Below are positions 35,000-43,701 of a stretch of 64,000 bases of DNA, one piece after another (the stretch's first letter is position 1; each line of letters begins with the position of its first letter). Below the pieces are notes generated by a model that searched no databases, was not told the DNA's origin, and saw only the letters and a list, made by a program, of their open reading frames with translations. The DNA lies in contig DCVT01000024.1 of the NCBI GenBank assembly GCA_002328075.1, positions 26,584-90,583 on the forward strand. The letters are read 5' to 3'. The stretch is from Anaerolineales bacterium UBA2181 (GTDB lineage: Bacteria > Chloroflexota > Anaerolineae > Promineifilales > UBA4811). The position numbers were made by a program, and so were the translations under genes.

Positions 35000-36072
35000 A
35001 TGCAACAAAGCATGATGCGCAACCGGCCACCGCCGGATGGCACAACCGCCGGGCGTCGCTGCTGTTAGCCGGCAGTGCCATCACGGTCCTGTTTGCTGTG
35101 ATGGCGATCGGTTGGGGTTCGTTCCGGATTCCGGCTGCTGATGCTGCCGCCATCTTGTGGAAACGGGTCGGAGGTATGGAGATCAGCGGGAATTGGCCCG
35201 CTTCCTGGGAGACCGTCATTCTGGACATTCGGCTTCCACGGGTGATCCTGGCAGCGCTAGTAGGTGCAGCACTGGCAGCGGCCGGGGCAGTGTATCAAGG
35301 GCTTTTTCGGAATCCGCTGGCCGACCCGTACCTCATCGGCGTCTCGTCCGGGGCGGGCCTTGGTGCGACCATCGCCATTGCCTTCGGTTTGCAGTTGGGT
35401 TGGAGCGGTCTCGGCGCCGTGTCGCTATTGGCGTTTGGCGGCGCGCTCAGTTCCACCACGCTGGTCTATCTGCTGTCACGGGTTGGCGGCCGCACCTCGG
35501 TGGCCACCTTGCTGCTCGCCGGGATAGCGTTGAGCTCTCTGCTATCTGCAATGACGACCTTTCTGATGTTTCGTGCCCAAGACGCCTTTCGTACAGTTCA
35601 CGTCATGGGATGGCTCATGGGCAGTTTTGCGCTGGCCAATTGGACCAAAGCCGTGCTCATGGCGGTGGTACTGGCACTGGGCGGCGCTGTCATCTGGTCC
35701 CACGGACATCGGCTCAACGTGCTCCAGCTGGATGAGGAGCAGGCCCACCAACTAGGTATTCCGGTGGCATGGACCCAGTTGGTGCTGATCGTGGCCGCCT
35801 CGCTGATCACCGCCACTGCCGTCTCGGTCAGTGGCGTGGTCGGATTTGTGGGGTTGATCGTGCCGCACGCAGTACGTCTGGTATGGGGCCCGGATTTTCG
35901 TTTCCTAATCCCCATGGGGGCGCTGTGCGGCGCGATGTTCACCATGATGGCCGATGGTCTGGCGCGTACCCTCCTCTCGCCCTCTGAATTGCCGGTTGGG
36001 GTGGTAACGGCCTTCTGTGGTGCGCCGTTCTTTCTTTACCTTTTGCGCCGTCGCAGGAACTTGGCATGGTAA
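34996..36072 (+). CDS. btuC: Cobalamin ABC transporter permease (BtuC-like, FecCD family)
   Basis: A permease of 358 residues with about ten membrane segments. FecCD-family signatures are IRLPRVILAALVGAALAAAG, NPLADPYLIGVSSGAGLGA and SGVVGFVGLIVPHAVRLVWG. The start is a GTG overlapping the btuF stop (GTGA). The 3' end overlaps the ATPase gene start. Confidence 0.93.
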   Translation: MNATKHDAQPATAGWHNRRASLLLAGSAITVLFAVMAIGWGSFRIPAADAAAILWKRVGGMEISGNWPASWETVILDIRLPRVILAALVGAALAAAGAVYQGLFRNPLADPYLIGVSSGAGLGATIAIAFGLQLGWSGLGAVSLLAFGGALSSTTLVYLLSRVGGRTSVATLLLAGIALSSLLSAMTTFLMFRAQDAFRTVHVMGWLMGSFALANWTKAVLMAVVLALGGAVIWSHGHRLNVLQLDEEQAHQLGIPVAWTQLVLIVAASLITATAVSVSGVVGFVGLIVPHAVRLVWGPDFRFLIPMGALCGAMFTMMADGLARTLLSPSELPVGVVTAFCGAPFFLYLLRRRRNLAW

Positions 36073-36995
36073 GGACTTTCGGAATGTCTGAATCAAAAGA
36101 GGACACCATGGGACGACAAGGAATCCGGCGGGTGGGAGATTCGCTGATGCGCTCACTTGCTGCCCGCAGGACCGATGTGCCCGTTTCGCAGACTCGGTTT
36201 GGCAACGGACGTTCGTGGCTGGAGGCCAGGCGGATCACGTTTTCCTACAACGGCACTCCTATCCTGAACGAGATAGACCTTATGCTGGAACCCGGCCGGA
36301 TGTTGGGCGTGATTGGGCCTAACGGAGCCGGCAAATCCACGCTGGTTCGTTTACTGAGCCGTTTACTCACCCCGGCCCAGGGAAAGATCCGGATCAACGG
36401 CCGTGATCTGTCTGAATGGCGGGGAGCCGACCTGGCCAGGGTGCTGGCCGTAGTCCCACAAGACCCCGAGCTTCCAGCAACATTCACCGCCTGGGAGATG
36501 GTTCTCTTGGGCCGGACGCCCTACCTGAGCTGGACCGGCCGAGAGGGCGAGAAGGACCGGCAGATTGCCCGGCAAGCGATGCAGGATACTGCCATCTGGC
36601 ATCTGGCCGACCGCTTTATTGGCCAGTTGAGTGGCGGTGAACAGCAGCGAGTGGTGATAGCCAGAGCGTTGGCCCAGCAACCGAGAATCTTGTTGCTCGA
36701 CGAGCCCACGGCCCATCTGGACATCAACCATCAGATGGAAACGCTGGGGCTCATTGCCCACCTGGTCCACGACCGTCAGCTGTCCGCCATGGCGATTTTC
36801 CATGACTTGAACCTGGCAGCGCAGTTCTGCGACGATCTCATTTTGCTGAGTGCCGGACGAATCCTGGCTCAGGGCGCACCGTCGGCCGTTCTCACCCCCA
36901 ACCTGATTCGCGAGGCTTACGGCGCACCGGTGGGCGTTATGCCGCACCCAGATAACGGCCTGCCGGTGGTTTTTCCTCTCGGCCGGAGTGTCTGA
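36066..36995 (+). CDS. btuD: Cobalamin ABC transporter ATP-binding protein (BtuD-like)
   Basis: An ATPase of 309 residues. Walker A GPNGAGKS is at residues 84-91, the signature LSGGEQQRV and Walker B RILLLDEPTAHLD follow, and the switch His is in AIFHDLNLA. About 50 N-terminal residues precede the usual ABC start, so a later start (for example Met28) is possible, but the ATG at 36066 has AGGA upstream and overlaps btuC. It powers corrinoid import with BtuF and BtuC. Confidence 0.92.
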   Translation: MVRTFGMSESKEDTMGRQGIRRVGDSLMRSLAARRTDVPVSQTRFGNGRSWLEARRITFSYNGTPILNEIDLMLEPGRMLGVIGPNGAGKSTLVRLLSRLLTPAQGKIRINGRDLSEWRGADLARVLAVVPQDPELPATFTAWEMVLLGRTPYLSWTGREGEKDRQIARQAMQDTAIWHLADRFIGQLSGGEQQRVVIARALAQQPRILLLDEPTAHLDINHQMETLGLIAHLVHDRQLSAMAIFHDLNLAAQFCDDLILLSAGRILAQGAPSAVLTPNLIREAYGAPVGVMPHPDNGLPVVFPLGRSV

Positions 36996-37007
36996 AAGGA
37001 AAAAACG

Positions 37008-38063
37008 ATGTCTTTGCTCGCCGAGACTCTTCAGTCGATTCGCCCACTGGATGCTCATGCCATCGAGTTGGCTCAGGCCCGGCAGTACCAACTCACCAAG
37101 CCACCGGGCAGTCTGGGCAGGCTTGAGACTCTATCCGTTCAGATAGCAGGCATTACGGGTCTGGCCCGGCCGGTCATTCGGAAGCGCGCCGTCATCGTTT
37201 GTGCTGGCGACCACGGTGTGGCGGCGCAGGGAGTGAGCGCCTATCCGCCAGAGGTTACACGTCAGATGGTGCTCAACTTTCTGCGGGGCGGTGCTGCGAT
37301 TAACGTCCTGGCCCGGCATATGCAGGCCCGCGTGAGAGTCATCGACGTGGGAGTAGCGGCCGACCTGGAGCCGCACCTCGGCCTTGACATCCGCAAGGTT
37401 GGATTTGGCACCGCCGACATCACCCAGGGTCCTGCCATGACCCTGGAGGAGGCGTCGCTTTCTGTTGAGGTCGGAATTCGGGCCGTTCAGGCAGAGCTGG
37501 CTGATGGTCTGGATATTGTGGCCACGGGCGACATGGGAATCGGAAACACAACACCGGCCAGCGCCATTGTTGCCGTGGTCACGGGCCGGCCCGTCGCCGA
37601 CGTGACAGGCCGCGGTACCGGTATCGATGACGTCCAATTGGCGCGCAAGATCGCAGTCATCGAAAAGGCAATCCAGTTGAACCAGCCCGACAGCACGGAC
37701 GGGCTGCAGGTGCTGGCTCGAGTGGGCGGCTTTGAAATCGGCGCGATTGCCGGCGTGATCTTGGGAGCGGCCGCCAACCGAATTCCTGTCGTTGTAGACG
37801 GTTTCATCTCCACGTCCGGCGCGCTGATTGCAGGTCTGCTGGCTCCGCAGGCGAGGTCATTCATGGTTGCTGCCCACGCCTCTGTAGAGAGAGGACACCG
37901 CGCAGCACTGGCCCACCTGGGTCTGGACCCATGTCTGGACCTTGATCTCCGCCTCGGCGAGGGAACCGGAGCCGCGCTCGCGATTGGGCTCGTGGAGGCA
38001 GCCTGCAAGCTTTTGGACGAGATGGCTACCTTTGAGAGCGCCGGCGTCTCGGGCGCAGCCTAG
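37008..38063 (+). CDS. cobT: Nicotinate-nucleotide--dimethylbenzimidazole phosphoribosyltransferase
   Basis: CobT activates the lower-ligand base as its alpha-ribotide. The 351 residues match the family length, with PPGSLGRLETLSVQIAGI near the N-terminus, VCAGDHGVAAQGVSAYPPEV, GDMGIGNTTPASAI and VVDGFISTSGALIA. AAAGGA precedes the ATG. It works with CobU and CobS downstream to rebuild the nucleotide loop. Confidence 0.97.
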   Translation: MSLLAETLQSIRPLDAHAIELAQARQYQLTKPPGSLGRLETLSVQIAGITGLARPVIRKRAVIVCAGDHGVAAQGVSAYPPEVTRQMVLNFLRGGAAINVLARHMQARVRVIDVGVAADLEPHLGLDIRKVGFGTADITQGPAMTLEEASLSVEVGIRAVQAELADGLDIVATGDMGIGNTTPASAIVAVVTGRPVADVTGRGTGIDDVQLARKIAVIEKAIQLNQPDSTDGLQVLARVGGFEIGAIAGVILGAAANRIPVVVDGFISTSGALIAGLLAPQARSFMVAAHASVERGHRAALAHLGLDPCLDLDLRLGEGTGAALAIGLVEAACKLLDEMATFESAGVSGAA

Positions 38064-38078
38064 CATTCCTGACCGTCC

Positions 38079-38810
38079 ATGCCACTCCTCATAGCGCTCC
38101 AATTCCTCACCACTATCCCGATCCATACGGCCGGTGCCATTACGCCGCAGACCATGGGCCGTGCCATGGCCTGGTTCCCGGTTGTTGGACTGATCATCGG
38201 CGCCCTGCTTGCGGCATCAGACAGGTTCCTCAGCTTGGTGTTTCCGCCCGCGGTGACCGCGGGCCTTCTGATACTACTCTGGGTCGCACTGACGGGGGGG
38301 CTGCACCTGGACGGCTTGATGGATTGTTGCGACGGACTGCTGGGTGCCAAACCGCCGAACCGACGTCTGGAGATCATGCGGGACACCCACCTCGGCGCCT
38401 TTGCAGTGTTGGGTGCTGTGTCCATCCTGCTCATCAAGTACGCCGCCGTGCAAGAACTCAGCCCAGTCAGCCGGACTGCGGCACTCATCGTCACGCCGGC
38501 ATTGAGCAGGGCAATGATGGTCTTTGCGGCCCGGGCGTATCCTTACGCGCGGTCCGAACCGGGTCTCGGTCAACTTTTCCGGGAGGGGCTGAGCTGGCGG
38601 CACGTGGGCATGGCCGGTCTGGTGGGGTTATCGGCCGCAACGTTGGCGCTGGGCAGCGCGGGTATTGGATTGACGGCTATCCTTTGGGTAGAGACTGCGG
38701 TCATCTCCTGGTTGGTTCAGCGCCGAATCCCCGGCCTGACCGGTGACGCGTACGGCCTGATCAACGAATTGACCGAGGTCGGCGCCCTATTGGTCCTCCT
38801 CCTGATATAG
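38079..38810 (+). CDS. cobS: Adenosylcobinamide-GDP ribazoletransferase (cobalamin synthase)
   Basis: A membrane enzyme of 243 residues that joins adenosylcobinamide-GDP to the alpha-ribotide. Typical blocks are LQFLTTIPIH at the start, WFPVVGLIIGALLAA, GGLHLDGLMDCCDGLLGAKP with the Asp-rich metal motif, EIMRDTHLGAFAVLG and TGDAYGLINELTEVGALLVL. Several hydrophobic helices follow. It lies 15 bp after cobT. Confidence 0.96.
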   Translation: MPLLIALQFLTTIPIHTAGAITPQTMGRAMAWFPVVGLIIGALLAASDRFLSLVFPPAVTAGLLILLWVALTGGLHLDGLMDCCDGLLGAKPPNRRLEIMRDTHLGAFAVLGAVSILLIKYAAVQELSPVSRTAALIVTPALSRAMMVFAARAYPYARSEPGLGQLFREGLSWRHVGMAGLVGLSAATLALGSAGIGLTAILWVETAVISWLVQRRIPGLTGDAYGLINELTEVGALLVLLLI

Positions 38811-38814
38811 AGCC

Positions 38815-39630
38815 GTGTCCATAAAACCTACCCTACCCTTCCGTCTGGGTTCCACTTCCTACGTGATCCCAGACGACATCGTGCCAAACGCGCGGTTTTT
38901 GGCACCGCTGGTGGACGACATCGAACTGGTGCTCTTTGAGGTCGAAAGCGAGACCAACCTACCAACACCAGACGTTATCACCGAGCTGGTCAGGCTGGCT
39001 GCCGAACATCATCTCACCTACACGGTGCATTTGCCCTTGGACCTGCGGCTAGCCTCGCCCAGGAACAGCCGACGGGACCCATCCCTGGTTAAGGCGGTTC
39101 GGGTCATCCAGACCACACTGCCCCTTTGTCCATACGCATTTGTTGTTCACCTTGACGGCACCGAAATTACCGACCGGCCAACACCCATGACTACTGCTGC
39201 TTGGCAGGAGCAGGCGGCTCGTTCGCTGGAGGTGATTTGCCAGGCGGCAGGCGATCCATCCCTGATTGCGGTCGAAAACCTGGAGAGTTATGATGCAGCG
39301 GTCTTGTTTCCGCTTCTGGACTGCCTCCCTGTTAGCCTCTGCGCAGATGTCGGCCACCTCCTCAAGAATGGCAACGACCCGATCCCTTTCCTTTGGGATC
39401 ACCTGGACCGTGCCCGCGTGATCCATCTGCACGGGGCGGTGAACGGCCGGGATCACCTCGGTCTGGACCAGATCGCGCGCCCGGTCCTGCGGCGGCTGGT
39501 GGAGGTCCTGGTCCAGCGATCCTACCAAGGCGTCCTGACATTGGAGGTCTTTAGCGAAGGGCAGTTCCGGTCGGGACGTGAGATGGTACTGGCCTTAACC
39601 GAGTCGATTCGCGAGTCCGACCGCACATGA
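38815..39630 (+). CDS. cbiR: CbiR-like cobamide-remodelling phosphodiesterase (TIM barrel)
   Basis: A TIM-barrel protein (AP-endonuclease-2/xylose-isomerase-like) of 271 residues from GTG 38815. The beginning FRLGSTSYVIPDDIVPNARF with LVDDIELVLFEVESETNLPT matches CbiR, which cleaves the nucleotide loop of imported cobamides so that a new lower ligand can be attached. Candidate metal residues are visible in YTVHLPLD, FVVHLDG, AVENLESYD, CADVGHLLKNG, VIHLHG and LEVFSE. Its position between cobS and cobU strongly supports the assignment. Confidence 0.87.
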   Translation: MSIKPTLPFRLGSTSYVIPDDIVPNARFLAPLVDDIELVLFEVESETNLPTPDVITELVRLAAEHHLTYTVHLPLDLRLASPRNSRRDPSLVKAVRVIQTTLPLCPYAFVVHLDGTEITDRPTPMTTAAWQEQAARSLEVICQAAGDPSLIAVENLESYDAAVLFPLLDCLPVSLCADVGHLLKNGNDPIPFLWDHLDRARVIHLHGAVNGRDHLGLDQIARPVLRRLVEVLVQRSYQGVLTLEVFSEGQFRSGREMVLALTESIRESDRT

Positions 39631-39649
39631 CTGCTACAGTGAGCCAACC

Positions 39650-40276
39650 ATGAAACCTAAACTGGTCTTGATCATCGGGGGTGCCCGGAGCGGAAAGAGC
39701 AATCTGGCCGATGCACTGGCCGCTCGATTGGGTCCTCGAGTGCTGTACGTCGCCACCGCTGAACCGCGCGACCCCGAGATGTTTGTTCGGATACAGGCTC
39801 ACCGCCATGCGCGGCCGGCCGGTTGGCGAACAGTAGAGGCCTGGCGGGATGCAGGCTCGGTGATCAGCGCTTCGCTGGCAGTGGAACCAGTCGACGTGGT
39901 CTTGGTGGACTGCCTGACTCTACTGGTGAGTAACGCCGTCCTCCGTGGTCTGTCTGACCCCCTGCCGGAGGAGATGCTGAATTCCGCTGAGGAGGAGTCT
40001 GCCCGGAGTCAGGTTGACCTCGAACTGAGCGGCCTGTTGGAGGCCTGGAAGACCAGTGTCTCCCCATGGATCGTGGTGACTAACGAAGTGGGCCTTGGAT
40101 TGGTGCCGCCCTATCCTGTAGGACGAGTCTACCGTGATCTGTTGGGATGGGCCAACCGGCGCATTGCGGCCGTGGCCGACCATGTCTATCTGATGTTGGC
40201 CGGCCTACCAATAGACGTCAAAGCGCTTGGCCTGGCCACGGGTCTCTTGGACCAGTTTCCGGCCGAAGATCGGTGA
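39650..40276 (+). CDS. cobU: Adenosylcobinamide kinase/adenosylcobinamide-phosphate guanylyltransferase
   Basis: A bifunctional enzyme of 208 residues that phosphorylates adenosylcobinamide and then transfers GMP. The P-loop GGARSGKS is at residues 10-17. A region with several His (RIQAHRHARPAGWRTVEA) holds the candidate guanylylated His, and WIVVTNEVGLGLVPPYPVGR is family-typical. The product is the substrate of CobS. It is the last recognisable gene of the operon. Confidence 0.96.
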   Translation: MKPKLVLIIGGARSGKSNLADALAARLGPRVLYVATAEPRDPEMFVRIQAHRHARPAGWRTVEAWRDAGSVISASLAVEPVDVVLVDCLTLLVSNAVLRGLSDPLPEEMLNSAEEESARSQVDLELSGLLEAWKTSVSPWIVVTNEVGLGLVPPYPVGRVYRDLLGWANRRIAAVADHVYLMLAGLPIDVKALGLATGLLDQFPAEDR

Positions 40277-40299
40277 CCGGTTGCGCCCAGCAGAAGGTA

Positions 40300-40735
40300 G
40301 GACATCAAAGGACAACCTGGCGTTTGATCGACGCACCTTTGCGGACCCTGCCAAGACACAACGTGCAGGAACCGGCCGTGGCATCTGCCATTGGCCGTGC
40401 GCGCGCTCGAGTGCTCAAGGGCAAACGCACCGGTGACCGTACCGCCCAACACGTCGTTGTGATCGATAGCCGGCACCTGGCAGGCCAAGAGCTGTGTCCA
40501 GTTGGTGCCATTATCGGCGAGAGGTCGTCACACGACGATTCGAGGGCTCGACCTCTGTCTGCCGTTCCGGTTGGGCGACCCACGGTGTGCGTCCGCGGCG
40601 TACGGCCTGTCCCTCACCGGGTTAGCGCGGATCGTCCGGGAGCAATCCTTGACTCCTCTACTGGACGAGCTTGACCAGGCCACATGCGGACGTCGCATCG
40701 CTGATGTCCTGCATGACAGTCATAGAGGGCCATCA
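40300..40735 (+). pseudogene. Decayed MOSC-domain protein gene
   Basis: Two plus-strand frames together resemble a MOSC (molybdenum-cofactor sulfurase C-terminal) domain. The first reads RARARVLKGKRTGDRTAQHV followed by VVIDSRHLAGQELCPVGAI. The second, after a frame change near 40510-40540, reads RGRHTTIRGLDLCLPFRLGD followed by SLTGLAR and TPLLDELDQATCGRRIAD. The order matches the MOSC pattern of an oxidoreductase-like strand, G-ENI-T-RGLDL and a closing strand. The conserved Cys region is not clear. No start with a ribosome site is left. The call rests on pattern memory. Confidence 0.5.
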
Positions 40736-40988
40736 CGCCAGACGAGCTCGGGCGACTTGCCCTGATCGACGTGACGCTGGACGACAGACAATCCGGGGCA
40801 GAGTGGGAAACGCATGTGCCAGGGCATTGCTTTGCCCTGATCCAACCCCGCCGGTGGGTTCGAATTCAATCCCGGCTTGGGCAACAAGACCGTCTCCAGG
40901 AACACCGCTTCTCGGTTGGTGGCAGACATCCGGGTCCCTGGGGTCCAGGTGCAGTCACCTGTACCGGTGTCCGGCGAGCAGAGTGGTG
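40736..40988. other. No recognisable gene
   Basis: Both strands carry short frames (including one of 120 codons on the minus strand from 41082), none of which I can place in a family. It may be the continuation of the decayed region after cobU. Confidence 0.35.
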
Positions 40989-41912
40989 CTAGACCGGGAT
41001 TCGCGCCACTCTCCTGGATCGGGGCCAGTTGACCAGTACGATTCCGCTGGCAATGAGACCACCGCCTGCCAACAACCGCCAACTCACAGGCTCGCCGAGC
41101 ACAGTCACCCCAAGCAGCACACCAACTACCAGTATTGCATGGGTTACCATCGACGACCGCGTTGAACCCATTGACTGGACAAGATAATAGTACAAGAGAT
41201 AGGCGATACCCGAGCCCAACAGACCCAGCCAGATCACAGCAAACAGCGAACGGCCGCTGAAAAGGAGGGTCAACCCCTCGACGTAAAACAGCGGTGGTCG
41301 TTCAACGGGCAGCGCAATGCACCACGTCGCTACGCAGGCGACTAGCAACTGCCCGAACGCCAGAACAGGCGGCATGACATGGCCCAGACGGCGGCGGACA
41401 AAGGCGCTGGAAGCACCATAGCAGAGAGCGGCCGCTACCACTGCCACCTGCCCGGGCAGCGTGCTATGGTTGGCACCGGCACCCAAGCTCTCACCCATGA
41501 GGACCAGAATGCCACCATAGCCGCCAACCAATCCGGCCATTTTCGCGAGTGTAACCGGGCTGTCTCTGAGCCACAGATCAGCAATCAGGACGGAAAAAAA
41601 CGGCACGGTGCCGTTCAACACTGAGGTAAGACCCGTATCGACAGTCTTTTCCCCCCAACTGATCAGAAAGAAGGGCAAGGCGGTACCAATTACCGCGTTG
41701 AGGGCGATATCAAGACGCGTACGGCCGTCCCGTGGTATCTTTTTTCGGTGCGCCACCGCAAACGGCGCCAGAATCAACACTCCAAACAACAGCCGCATTC
41801 CCACCAAAGTGAGGGGACCCAGGTCTTCCAGAGCGACCTTGATGAAAAGAAACGATGACCCCCAGATCAGGCTTACGGCAACAAATGCTGCCCAGGGTCG
41901 GGCACGATCCAT
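40989..41912 (-). CDS. EamA/DMT-family transporter
   Basis: An intact drug/metabolite-type exporter of 307 residues with about ten membrane helices in two EamA repeats. The first starts FVAVSLIWGSSFLFIKVALE, a typical EamA opening, and the repeat ends are TSVLNGTVPFFSVLIADLWL and TRSSMVTHAILVVGVLLGV. The substrate is unknown. It is a full-length counterpart of the broken gene at 2420-3433 but not a near-identical copy. Confidence 0.92.
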   Translation of the reverse strand: MDRARPWAAFVAVSLIWGSSFLFIKVALEDLGPLTLVGMRLLFGVLILAPFAVAHRKKIPRDGRTRLDIALNAVIGTALPFFLISWGEKTVDTGLTSVLNGTVPFFSVLIADLWLRDSPVTLAKMAGLVGGYGGILVLMGESLGAGANHSTLPGQVAVVAAALCYGASSAFVRRRLGHVMPPVLAFGQLLVACVATWCIALPVERPPLFYVEGLTLLFSGRSLFAVIWLGLLGSGIAYLLYYYLVQSMGSTRSSMVTHAILVVGVLLGVTVLGEPVSWRLLAGGGLIASGIVLVNWPRSRRVARIPV

Positions 41913-42129
41913 GTGAAACCTCGAATCCGTCCGCTGCTACCCCAGTCGTCATGACCGGTTGCCTTACAAACGGGAAAACATTACCACACCAGGGTCGATG
42001 GCGCAATGGCTTGGTTCCACCCCCCGATACATGGCACAGAACGGCGGAAAGTGGCCTGGACAGTCTCCGTTGGCCTACCAGGTGTCGCCCGCAAAGCGTG
42101 CCGGGCGAGAAGGCTGTACCCCCAAAAAA

Positions 42130-43284
42130 TCAGCTCAGCGGTTTTCGTTTGCGAATTCGCAGCACCCGAGAGTACAAGGGAAGCACGAACGGCACTGCGG
42201 TTTCCAGCACCCGACCGGCAACCCGTTTGGCTGCCCCTCGGAATTGTGATAGTGGCACCATCCGAGGGGCTGTGAGAGTTGGAACCGATTCCACCACCCC
42301 AATGCGGACTACTGACGCGGCCCATGTTAGGCCGGCACCAAACCCCACCAGAACAAGATTATCGCCATCCCGAACCGCGCCCTCGTCCAACGCTTCGCAG
42401 AGAGCCAACGGGATAGATGCCGCCGAGGTGTTGCCATAGCGGTCCAGGTTGACGTAGAACCTGTCCACCGGCAGACGTAACAACGTGGCTGCCAGCTCTA
42501 TGATCCGCATATTCGCCTGGTGGGGAATGATCATGTTGATCTCGTCCAGGCTCAGCCCGCTGGCAGAAACCGCCTTTCTTACCGCCCTGGACAACGTACG
42601 CGTGGCAAACTTGAACACCTCTGGGCCATCCATCTCCAGGTGATGCAAACCCTCGTCCACCACGCGCTGGCTCATGGGAATGGTGGTTCCCCCACCCCGG
42701 ACGATCAACGCCTCGGCTCCAGAACCATCCGAACCCAGCACTTGTGAAAGCACCCCGGTCGGCTCCGTCGATGCCTGCACGACCACCGCGGCCGACGCGT
42801 CCCCAAAGAGAACGCAGGTGTTACGGTCACGCCAGTTGAGGTTACGGGTCAGAATCTCGGTGCCGATGACCAGCACATTGTCCGCCTGCCCCGCGGCGAT
42901 GAACTGCTGTGCCGTAGCCAAGGCATACACGAAACCGGTACATCCGGCCACGAGGGTAAAGGCGCCAACCCCCTTGGCTCCCAAGGCATGTTGCACCATG
43001 CTGGAAACCGGCGGCACAAAGTAATCGGGTGACGAGGTCGCCACAATAATCAGATCCAATTGGTTTGGATCCAGCTGCGCTTTGGCCAACGCCGCTTGGG
43101 CGGATTTGACCGACATTCCCGAGTTGGTCTCGCCATCCTCCACCATCCGCCTTTGACGAATGCCGGTGCGAGAGACGATCCACTCATCGGTGGTATCCAC
43201 AATCTGTTCCAGATCGAAATTGGTCAACACCTTGGGCGGCAGATACTTGCCCCAGCCGGTGATCCTCCCGTACCTTTGCATCAT
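42130..43284 (-). CDS. fabH: 3-oxoacyl-ACP synthase III (FabH)
   Basis: KAS III condenses acetyl-CoA with malonyl-ACP to begin fatty acid synthesis. The protein has 384 residues from the ATG at 43284 (GGAGG five bases upstream). The catalytic triad is Cys115 in AGCTGFVYA, His255 in IPHQANMR and Asn285 in RYGNTSAAS. Family blocks are ITGWGKYLPPKVLTN and TTDEWIVSRTGI. The last ~50 residues (after TWAASVVRIG) go beyond the usual ~330-residue length and are basic and hydrophobic, perhaps a membrane-associated tail. No other fab gene is adjacent. Confidence 0.93.
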   Translation of the reverse strand: MMQRYGRITGWGKYLPPKVLTNFDLEQIVDTTDEWIVSRTGIRQRRMVEDGETNSGMSVKSAQAALAKAQLDPNQLDLIIVATSSPDYFVPPVSSMVQHALGAKGVGAFTLVAGCTGFVYALATAQQFIAAGQADNVLVIGTEILTRNLNWRDRNTCVLFGDASAAVVVQASTEPTGVLSQVLGSDGSGAEALIVRGGGTTIPMSQRVVDEGLHHLEMDGPEVFKFATRTLSRAVRKAVSASGLSLDEINMIIPHQANMRIIELAATLLRLPVDRFYVNLDRYGNTSAASIPLALCEALDEGAVRDGDNLVLVGFGAGLTWAASVVRIGVVESVPTLTAPRMVPLSQFRGAAKRVAGRVLETAVPFVLPLYSRVLRIRKRKPLS

Positions 43285-43313
43285 TGCATCCTCCGCTGTG
43301 AGTGTTCCTGTTC

Positions 43314-43688
43314 CTAGCCGGCAAGCATCGTGGCCCGGCGCCCCCGCAGCAGGACCCAAACCAGCACAAACCCGGTGGCGGAGACCAGCGAACCGGACAA
43401 CAGCGCACCCAGCCAAAACCGCTGTCGGGACTGATGACCAATTCGGATTTCGCATGGCGCAGCCGCCGCCGTCAGCCGGGTTCCAAGTCGATGGACGAAT
43501 TCTGGAGCTGGCGCGACTGGCACCAATAACTCTGCAATCTGATCCGATAGGCGGATCAACCCACCCAGTACTTGGTCATTGGCGAACGCATCACGCTCCA
43601 CATTGCCGGAAAGGGCCGATGTTCCACTAGTCAGGTGATTCGCGTATGCGTTGGTGATCTCGCTCAACATGCGCCGCTTTGTGGGCAT
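43314..43688 (-). CDS. Small single-TM protein next to an ECF sigma factor
   Basis: A protein of 124 residues without a recognised family. A soluble N-terminal half (MLSEITNAYANHLTSGTSAL onward, with EFVHRLGTRLTA) is followed by one membrane helix near the C-terminus (FWLGALLSGSLVSATGFVLV) and a basic end. It begins 13 bp after the sigma factor stop. Position and topology suggest an anti-sigma-like role, but the helix is C-terminal and no ZAS motif is visible. Confidence 0.7.
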   Translation of the reverse strand: MPTKRRMLSEITNAYANHLTSGTSALSGNVERDAFANDQVLGGLIRLSDQIAELLVPVAPAPEFVHRLGTRLTAAAAPCEIRIGHQSRQRFWLGALLSGSLVSATGFVLVWVLLRGRRATMLAG

Positions 43689-43701
43689 TCAACTCCTCCC
43701 G

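Noticed and set aside
40850..40885. A tRNA-like T-loop (GGTTCGAATTC)
   Set aside because: No matching acceptor, D or anticodon stems could be folded around it.
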